DNA of 13,768 nt. It comes from Baffinella frigidus. Taxonomy: Eukaryota > Cryptophyceae > Cryptomonadales > Baffinellaceae. The stretch spans positions 264,599 to 278,366 of the forward strand of contig MU646564.1 in NCBI GenBank assembly GCA_026770585.1. The letters are read 5' to 3'. The notes beneath the pieces were generated by a model that was given only the letters and a program-made list of their open reading frames with translations, made no database searches and was not told the DNA's origin. A program made the position numbers and the translations under genes. Position 1 is the first letter of the stretch, and every line of letters starts with the position of its first letter. Shown in pieces: positions 1 through 10,058 of the stretch.

Positions 1-265
1 GAGAGAGAGATAGAGCGAGCGAGCGAGAGAGAGAGAGCGCGATAGAGAGCAAAATAAAGAGAGAGATAGATAGAGCGAGCAAGCGAGCGAGCGAGAGAGA
101 GAGAGAGCGAGCGAGAGCACAATAAAGGGAGAGAGAGATAGAGCGACAGAGAGCACAATAAAGGGGGGGAGAGAGAGAGCGAGCGAGAGCAAAATAAAGG
201 GAGATAGAGATAGAGCGAGCGAGCGAGCGAGAGGGAGAGAGAGAGGGAGAGAGAGAAGGCGCGGA
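1..265. repeat. GA-rich compound microsatellite
   Basis: Nearly pure purine strand of GA and GAGC units, interrupted four times by a phrase like AGCAMAATAAAG. On the coding (minus) strand it is a long pyrimidine tract in the intron after exon 16. The AATAAA words lie on the plus strand and are not read as polyadenylation signals. Confidence 0.9.
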
Positions 266-273
266 GACAATAC

Positions 274-389
274 CCGATGCGGTCGTCGGGGGAGGCGTCG
301 AGGCCGCGGAGCGTGAGCTGGTAGGAGGTGCGGGGATGCCCGACAAACTCGACCCACTCCGCCTCAGGCCCGTCGTTGATGTTGGCCAC
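274..389 (-). CDS. Exon 16 of the split gene, end of one cadherin-like repeat and start of the next
   Basis: The acceptor is CCGGATACAG|GTG and the likely donor ATCGG|GTATTG, phase 0 in and 2 nt out, 38 residues. VANINDGPEA is the typical inter-repeat linker (V-x-N-x-N-D-x-P). SYQLTLRGLDASPDDRIG fits the opening strands of a following repeat (itL-x-G-x-D-x-x-x-D-x-I). The frame also stays open past the donor (YCLRA), so the exon could be slightly longer before the GA repeat. A 5'-edge copy lies at 525-603. The gene continues beyond position 1. Confidence 0.8.
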
Positions 390-3300
390 CTGTATCCGGT
401 AACACGGTTTCAATTCAATTCTGCAGAAAAAGTTCCCCCAATTGTCTTAGGAAGTTGGACGGAGGTTAATTAGGGCCCAGACTGAATTTAATTATGGCCA
501 GAATCCCTATACGTTTCTATTTCTTGAGGTGGTAGGAGGTGCGGGGATGCCCGACAAACTCGACCCACTCCGCCTCTGGCCCGTCGTTGATGTTCGCCAC
601 CTGCACGCGCGAAAACAATTTTTTGGACCCATAAGGGAATGAAATTTATACGGGAATAAGATTTATTGGACCCATAAGGGAATGAAATTTATACGGGGAT
701 AAAATTTATTGGACACATGAATTCGGGTCCAATATGTTGGGCCCATGAAAGACTCATTACATCGAAAAAAACATGGGTGTTACAGAGCGGAATCCAGCCG
801 AGCGCAAACACGCAAGCTTATTCTTCTTCTTCTTTATTACCCTCACATGGTGTGCACGCAAGCCACTAAGGGCGGTTGCAGTGGATAGATACGGAGCGTC
901 GGCAAATAGTTAAGATGGTCGCTTTTCAAAAGGCTGTTGAGGTAAAATAATAAAGAAGAAGCAGCAGGAGACCTGGATGCCTTTCAAACTGAAGACGTTC
1001 ACAAGGGGTTTACCAATACCCTAAAAATTTGTACATTTTTTTGTTAAAATTTTGTACATTTTTTTCAAAATATGTTGTGAATCGCAACGGTATTCTCACG
1101 AACCTTGATGTTGAGCGTTTTCGCGCGGAGGTCCGCGCGCGCCGCGCACTCGAAGCCACGCCATTGTAGAAGTTTACAAGTGTTTTACCAGTAATGAAGC
1201 AGTCTACAAGTGTTTTATCAGTACCTTATTTTAAAATCTGTACCAGAGAGATGTCTCTTTACCCACGGACCTGAATGCGGAGCGCACTCAAAGCCGCGAC
1301 ACACGTTAAAACTCAAAAGGTTTACAAGTGTTTTACCAGAACTTTTTTTTAAATCTGTACCAGAAAGACGCTCTTAATTGCGATTTCCTCACGGACCTGG
1401 ATGCGGAGGGTTTTCGCGCGGAGGAAGCAGCAAGAGAACTGGATGCCTTTCAAACTGAAGACGTTCACAAGGGGCTTACCAATACCCTGGTTTAAAATTT
1501 GTACATTTTTTTAAAAATATGTTCTGAATCGCAACGGTATTCTCACGAACCTTGATGTTGAGCTCAACGTTAGAACTCAAGAGGTTCACAAGTGTTTTAC
1601 CAGAACTTATCTTAGGCACGCACCTTAATGTTGAGGGTTTTGGCGCGGAGGTCAGCGCGCGCCGCGCACTCGAACCCACGACACACGTTCTGCATGTCCT
1701 CTTCAAAATTGTACCAGCACGACGTTCTAAATGACAGTTCACCCACGGAATTTACCCACCCCACGAACCTGAATGCGGAGCGTCTTCGCGCGGAGGTCTG
1801 CGCGCGCCGCACACTCAAAGCCCTGAACGTTAAAACTCAAGAGGTTCACAAGTGTTTTACCAGAACTTATCTTAGGCACGCACCTGGATGCGGAGCGTTT
1901 TCGCGCGGAGGTCCGCGCGCGCGGCGCACTCGAACCCGCGGCACACGTTCTGCATGTCCTCTCCGCGGAACGCCAGCGAGTCACTTCCGACGAAGTGCGC
2001 ATGCGGCACGTACGCTACGCGGCCCTGCGTTAGGGTAGGTGTGTGGGGGGGGTTAGGGTAAGGGTTTTGGGGGCTGGGTCATACGGATTTGTTGGGTCGT
2101 AAGGATTTGTTGGGTACGCCACGCGGCCCTGCGTTAGGGGGTGGGGGGGAGGAGGTGGTTTAGGGTGCGGTTTCTGGGGGTTGGGTCGACGCCCCCCCTG
2201 CCCTTGTCCCGCGACACTTTGAAAACCGTGGCAGAAGTTTCACACAAAGTATGCACACCCGCCGTGTTGACGTTTTTTGTTTTTTTTGCGGTGTGGGCTG
2301 TCACGGGGGGATGCGTGGGTGGGACTGTATCGATAGTGTGTGGGGCCGGGGATAGAGAGGGGGAAGTCCGTGGGTCCAGCGGGGATGGAGAGGGGGGAAG
2401 TGCCTGCGGGTGCGAGACGAATCCCTTGGCGAGAGAGCCGCGGGTGCCCAGCAGCCGGATGTCCGTCAACCCCTCCAGAGGGTTTCCTGCCGGGCGGGAT
2501 CGCACTTGAACAGGGCAACGTCCTGAAAACCGGGTAGTTAGGCCTACGGTATTGCCTACGGTAGGCCGGATGTCCGTCAACCCCTCCAGAGGGTTGCCTG
2601 CCGGTTCCACGCCAGGCCAGAAGTGCGATTTTCATACACACTCGTTCGCAATAGATGGCTTATCTCTGTACGAATGATTTTTTATAAACATTATTGCGGG
2701 AGCAAAGAGCTCCAATTCCCAACGCTTTGGCGTGATTCCCGGGTAGAATCAACTTTACTTGACGATCGTGTAGTAGAAATGAAATATCGACTTCTGACCT
2801 GGCGTGGATTGCGGGATCGCACTTGAGGCTCGCACGCTAAGGACTGTCCTTATGCAGGAGGTGCGGACAAGACACTCGATGCGGTCATCGGATTGGAAGC
2901 AGGCTACCTTCAAATCCCTAACGCCAAAATGAGCTTGAACACAACCGGAACTCACAAGGCTCTCGAAGAGAAACGCGGAACGAACAAGCTAATAGGGTTA
3001 ACGTCCTGAAACCCGGGTAGTTAGGCCTACGGTATTGCCTACGGTAGGCCGTAGGGCCTCTAGGACCTAATGTTTCATAGGACCACCCCTAGGCCCCTAC
3101 GGCCTACCGTAGGCAATACGCTCGGTAGACTGGGTTGCGCGAGGAGCGGGGGCGATACCTACCTCTACCTCAGCACGGTTGGCCGACTGTCCTTACGTTG
3201 ACATGCTGGGCCAGCGATACAAATCCGTCAACTTTTGAGCAGAAAAGAGCCTGGCTTCACACAATTGACGAGCCCAAATAGAGTGAGGCAGCGCTAGGAT

Positions 3301-6300
3301 ACCTCCGTCGTTGTTTGACGGGCCGAGGTACATGAGGCCACACGCCTCGAGGCGCAGCTCTTGCGTCGTGAAGTTGGTCGGGTGGAACCTGCCAACCCCG
3401 GGACGGAGTCAGCCCACCCATACAAAACACCCATACAAAATAACCGCCAGTCGAAATAACACCCATTCAAAATACCTGCCAGTCAAAATACCCCCCCGGT
3501 TAAAATAACACCCAGTCATAATAACACCAAGAAAAATAACACCCAGTCAAAACAACACCCAGTCAAAACACCACGGAGGCATCCACTCAAAACAACACCC
3601 AGTGAAAACAACACCCAGTGAAAACAACACCCAGTCGAAACCAAACCCAGGCAAAACACCACTCTGGCAAAACAACACCAAGTCGAAACAGCACCCAGTC
3701 AAAACACCACGGAGGCATCCACTCAAAACAACAGCGTGACTTCGTTTTCAGAAACAAACTCTCGGGGTTGATTGCAGAGTTTGGCGGGGGGTTCGGGAGC
3801 GTGCATCAGACGGAACCTCGAGAAAGCCCAGAAAACAAACGTCGTAACATCGTAGTTTGATAGCAGAGTTTGGGTCAAACCGAACCTCGAGGAAGCGAGC
3901 ATTGGCTTTCTGTCTTCGTTTCCAGAAAACAAACGGCGTGGTCTGATAGCAGAGTTTTTTTGGGGGGGCTGCAGACCGAAACTCGAGAAAACGAGCATTG
4001 GCTTTCTGTATTTTTTTTCAGAAAACAAACGGCGTGGTCTGATGGCAGAGTTTTTTGGGGGCCGGTTGCAGACCGAAATTCGAGGAAGCGGGCATTGGCG
4101 TCGCGCCCCGCGGCTACCGAAATGCTTTCCGAGGTCGACTCCCGGCCCTCACTCGCCTCTCCTCGCCACACCTGCCAGCAATCACCTTGTCAGGACACAC
4201 CCAGGGCATAGATTCTGCGCCAGGCCCGTCCACTTACAATGCTATGCCGACCACAGCTTCCCGGACATCCCCCCCGGGGGGGTACGTGGCCATTCCTGGA
4301 GATAAGGATCCAATTCCGGTTCAACCGAAATTCTTTCCGAAGTCGACTCCCGGCCCTCACTCGCCTCTCCCCGCCACACCTGGGGTTGGGTTGTGGGGTG
4401 TGGGGTGTGGGGTGTGGGGTGTGGGGTGTGGGGTGTGGGGTTTGGGGTTTGGGGTTTGGGGTTTAGGGTTTGGGGTTTGGGGTTTGGGGTTTGGGGTTTA
4501 GGGTTTAGGGTTCAGTGTTTAGGGGAAAGGGTTCAAGGCTAAGGGTTTAGGGTTTAGGGTTTAGGGTTTAGGGTTTAAGGGTTAAGGGTTAAGGGGTAAG
4601 GGGTAAGAGTCAAGGGTTAAGGGTTAAGGGTACAGGGTCGGCGGGGGCACCTCGCGCCACTCAGAGCCGCCGCACTTGGAGACTGTGCGGGACACACAGT
4701 CTCCAAGTGCGGCGGCAAGCTAATAGGTCCTAGGGGCCCTACGGCCTACCGCAGGCAATAGGGGCCCTACGGCCTACCGTAGGCAATACCGTAGGCCTAA
4801 CTACCCGGTTTTCAGGACGTTACCCCTATTAGCTTGAGCGCTCTGAGCGGCGCGAGGTGCCCCCACCGACCCTTCACCATTGACACTTAACCATATACCC
4901 TTAACTTTTAACCCTTAACCCGTAACCCTTACCCCTTGACCCTTAACTCTTAACTCTTAAGCCTTGCCCCTTCACCCTTCACCCTTCACCTCGCGCCACT
5001 CAGAGCCGCCGCACTTGGAGACTGTGCGGGAGCGCTCCATGCGCGGAAAGGAGGAGAACGTCGACGTGATCTGCCCACCCCGCCAGTGTTTGTCAGCGCA
5101 CTGTGCAGACAAGTTGCCCACGGAAACTGGCAAACGTGGATGGTTCTGGTAGAAAGTTGTCAACGTTTACCGTTATTGCATTATGTTCACAGCCAACTTC
5201 TCTGCACGCCGCTCTGACACCGTAGACGCTTGCTAGACTGTGTGGGAAACATGCTGGCAGTGTTTGTCAGCGCAGTGTGCAGATGGAGGTTGCACATCCG
5301 CCGTGTGACGTTTGACGTGGTTTCGATTGGTGGTCAGTCGGTGGGAATGGGGGATTGTGGGTTGAAATGTGTGAGAAGGGTTTAAGGTTCAGGGTTCAGG
5401 GCTTAGGGTTCAGGGTTTAGGGTTTAGGGTTTAGGGTTTAGGGTTTAGGGTTCAGGGTGTAGGGTTTAGGGTTTAGGGTTTAGGGTTTAGGGTTTAGGGT
5501 TTAGGGTTTAGGGTTCAGGGTTCAGGGTTTAGGGTGACCTTGGTGGCAGGAGCAGTGGAGCCGTCAGTGTAGACCGTCTCTCTCGTGAGGTTACGCCGTG
5601 TAGTCTGTCGGTACACGTCCTGCAAATTCCACGCACACACGAGTCAGCGGCGTGTTGGGTTCAGGGGTGAGGGTGTAGGGTTCGCGTGCGTGTGAGGCAA
5701 TATGCCTCCTACCCGACGACGGAAGGCGGATTCCTCGCACATAAGAGTCAGCGGCAACAGCACAGCGGACTTCCAAGGGATTTTGAACAACCCTTAAACG
5801 ATAAGACACGTCCTGCGGATAGAGCGTAAATCATTGAAAATGCGCTGACACTTGTGTGCTTTCCATCCGTTAAAAACATGGCTACACTGGACGGTGTTTT
5901 ACCCGAACCGTCGACTTTCCCCATTTTCAAGGATTTACGATCTCTCGTCAGGTTGCACCGCGTGGTCTACCAATAAACGTCCTGCGTATTCCACCCACAC
6001 AAGAGTCAGCGGCAACCACACAGCGGCCTTCCAAGGGATTTTGAATAACCCCTAAGCGATAAGACCTAGGACCCTACGGTAGGCAACCCGTAGGGCCATA
6101 GGGGGGTTCCTACGGATAAGGTAACGGAAACTCGAGCCGATACACGTCCTGCGGATAGAGTGGTGCGCAGAGAAGGTGGCCTCGCGAATCCTTCAAAATA
6201 GGGAAAGTTGACGGTTCGGGTGGACCACCGTCAACTTCAGCCATTGTTTAATAATTTTCGGCAGCCCCATTTTTTCCAAAATTATTTCGACTGCCCCATG

Positions 6301-9159
6301 ATTTCAGCAGCCCCAGACGTCTGGTACGGCGGTAGAGCGGTGGTAGCGCGGTGTACAGAGAAGTTGCCGAAATAATATAAATTATTTCGGGCTGCCGAAA
6401 TAATATAAATTGCGGCGAGGTTGACGCGAACCTGGGAGAACCGGCGGGAGGTCTTGGCGAGGACGCGGAAGCGCGTGTCGTCTCGCAGGTCGAAGTTGAT
6501 CGCGAACCCCGTCATGAAGACTGCTGCGTCGTACTCCGTCGCGATCTGCACACCGAAACGCAACGCTTCAGAGGGACACGCCATGTGTGCGTGTTGTCAA
6601 ACTCCAGGTAAACCCTACCCCAGTTCATCAATCTGACAAACACATTTAGAGCAGAAACTGCAGAACAAAAGGGCAACTTTTTTGGGGGAGCCACGTTTTA
6701 CTGAGGCAGAGCTGGGGCTGGGTTGATGGCGGCGAGAGTAACCTGGTGTACGTCGCTGTTGCCGCACGTGCGGTAGAGGGCCACACACCCTCAACACTTT
6801 GGGGGGCCACACACCCTCAACCCTCACACCCTCAACCCTCACACCCTCAACCCTCGCACCCTCAAGGCCAGACCTGGTGTACGTCGCTGTTACTGCACGT
6901 GCGGTAGTGGGCCACACACCCTCAACACTTTGGGGGTGCCCCCAAATCATCAACCCTCACACCCTCAAACCCTCAGACCCGGTGGACGTCGCTCACAGGC
7001 GGATCTCATATGGGATCTTAATTCAGTCACCTGGTGGACGTTGCTGTTGCTGCACGTGCGGTAGAGGGCCACACACCCTCAACACTTGGGGGGGGGGGGC
7101 CAAATCATCAACCCTCACACCCTCAAACCCTCAGACCCACCCGGTGGACGTCACACACAGTTCGGTGGATCTCATAGGGGATCTTGATTCAATCACCTGG
7201 TGGACGTCGTTTTACTGAGGCAGAGCTGGGGTTGGGTTGATGGCGGCGAGAGTAACCTGGTGGACGTCGCTGTTGCCGCACGTGCGGTAGAAGCTGTCCG
7301 GATCGAGAGGATCCCCGTGCGTCGTCAGCGCCTCCTCCGTCCAGGGCGCCGCCACCGATGGGGAGTACCCTGTTTTTTTAGGGTTGTGGGTTGGGGGTTT
7401 ATGCAAGCCGCGCAGAGGGAGGAGGATGGTTCAGGAGGACATGAGGATGGTTCAGGAGCAGACTGCGAAGAGGACAAGGAGGATGGTTCAGGAGGGGGTG
7501 AGGCATCGGGGACGTATGCCGAACCAGGTGGAGGGTTCAGGATGAGGGTTCATGAGGAGGGTTCAGGATCAGGAGGGTTCAGGAGGGGCTGAGGCATCCT
7601 CGCCATGCAGCCAGGCTTCACAGGCGCGGCTTGGAGTTTCGGCAATTTGCGCCTAGTTGACTATTTCCCTCAGGGGTCGCAAGCTTTATAAGTGATTTCT
7701 TAGTCCCGTTCTACTAAAGCAAATTTGAGCGCCACCCGGCGAATATCGGTGCATGGTTCAGGTGGAGGGTTCAGGATGAGGGTTCAGGAGGAGGGTTCAT
7801 GCGAAGGGTTCAGGAGGGGCTGCGGCATCATCGCTATGCAGCCACCCGGTACTGCATCACACGCGTTTCGTGCCGGGACGATGCCTCACCCCGGGAGGGT
7901 TAGTGCACCAGATAAGCGTGAGATGTGTCAGGTTTCGGGTTTCGGGTTTCGAGTCTCGGGTTTCGGTTTTCGGGCGGGTTTTGGGTTCACGGTGTAGTGT
8001 GTAAGGTTTCGGGTTTCGGGTTTCGGGATTCGGGACTCGCCTGTGGGCCACTTGTAGTTGACGTTGCGGGAGCAGGTCGCCGAGTCGGACGAAGACTTGC
8101 ACGGGTACGGGTTCGGGGCGTTGAGCCGACTCCATGAGAAGGTGCCGTTGCTCCACTTGTCGATCGGAGGGCCCCCGTGCTGCTTGAGAACGGTGAGGTG
8201 AGGGGTGGAGAGGCGGCGGGTGCGTGCTAGGGGGGGTAGCGTGACAGTGCGGTAGTGAAACAATGACACCGCTAGCTGACCCCACCTCCCCTGCTCCTCA
8301 CGCATCTCCGGGCTGAAAGTAATACCGAAAAGAAGACGCTAGAGCCAATCTGGTAGGACTTGGCCAGCGCGAACTTCGAAGTTGCGAGATTGCGAACTTC
8401 TAGATGGACTCTTTTGGACATGTAGTGTTTTAAATTCAAATTTTGCAGTACAAATTGGTGTTTACTAATAATTACGGTCCAACTAGAAGTTCGCAATCTC
8501 GCAACTTGGAAGTTCGCTTTGGCCAAGTCCTACCACATTGGCTCTAGTGAGGTGGACAGTCAGTGAGGTAGTGGAACAATGCGTGAGTGAGTGAGTGAGT
8601 GCGTCAGTCAGTGAGAGGGTACGTATGTTAGTTTTATGCGCTAGCCAGCGAGTAACCACAACCCACCCCCCGAAAACCTAAACCCTACACCCTGAACCCT
8701 GAACCCTGAACCCAGAACTCTCAAGCCAGCAACCACCGCAAGGATATGGCGTGCCAAGCGGGCGCGAGTTTCTGTTACCTTGTCCGTAGGAACCCCCCTA
8801 TGCCCCTACGGGTTGCCTACCGTAGGGTCGTAGGTCTTATCGCTTAAGGGTTATTGGAAATCCCTGCGAAGTCCGCTGTGTGGGGAGAGAGTGTTCTTTA
8901 TTGCCAACCACCTGGTCCGGATCCGCTTTGTCAACGAGATGCTTTAGCGGGACAACTAGCGCCAAACGCGACAAGTCCTACCGGAATAGCTCTAGCCATG
9001 CGGCAGGCTCAAACCTGTGTAGGACGGCCGTTGAGCGCCAAGGACCCCCAGGCGATGCAGGAAGACTTGGAGAGTGTGTTTCCGCCTGCGGACACCCACG
9101 TGTGCCATGTCAGGGTCACTCACCGTGCTGCATATATATATATAAAAATTATATATACA

Positions 9160-9228
<69 letters not shown>

Positions 9229-10027
9229 GGATTCATGTATTGTCAACAGATGCAGGAAGACTTGGAGAGTGTGTTGCCGCCTGCGGGCAACCACGTGTGC
9301 CATGTCAGAGCCACTCGCCGTGCTGTATATGTATATACTATAATATATGATATATATAATACAAGGCATAAACATATCCTCTTGCCAGTTTGAAAAATAA
9401 AGTGTCCATCTATATTTCGGGTACTCTGCGAAATTTCACCCCTAAATTTTGTCCTTTTTCAAATATGAAAGCGCGGATCCTCGAGATTTGGCCGTCAGCT
9501 CCAGAATCTGCTAAAAAAATTCGAGCGGCGATGAAATCTTGAGATCTTGACTACAGGCCAAAAATATGTTGTGAAGGTATTATTCTACTATAAAACCGAC
9601 AGGAGGATATATATACATATATATACAAATATTGTGGATTCATATATTGTCAACAGATGCAGGAAGACTTGGGGAGTGTGTTGCCGCCTGCGGACACCCA
9701 CGTGTGCCATGTTGCAAGCGAAGAAAGTGTGGTTCCAGGAAAGGTGGTAATGTTCATCATGCCACTTGGCAGGCACCGGTGACTTCAGGAATCTGTCCAA
9801 CGTTGATTATCGACCGGGAATCACGCCAAGCGTCAGCATATCTCGCGAGATTTGGAAATCCGGGGGGGGGGGGGAAACGGTGGCTGCTAAGTGGTAGGTC
9901 CGCATATTGTCAACACATGCAGCGTACAGCTGTGATACGAAAGTTCCATATGCACCGGCGTGCGAAGCGTGATAGGATGGAGGGAGGTTGGGTGCGCACT
10001 TAGTGGGTCGTGAGCCAGAGACCCACT

Positions 10028-10058
<31 letters not shown>

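Noticed and set aside
1-265. AATAAA words as polyadenylation signals
   Set aside because: They are on the opposite strand to the gene and part of a repeating microsatellite phrase.
5380-5535. A true chromosome end
   Set aside because: The TTTAGGG array is internal, bordered on both sides by unique sequence and exons, and other arrays point both ways.
8854-9393. 179-codon plus-strand ORF
   Set aside because: It runs through the (TA)n repeat as Ile-Tyr and through the mirror of exon 5 and its copies. No motif is seen, and the minus-strand reading is better supported.
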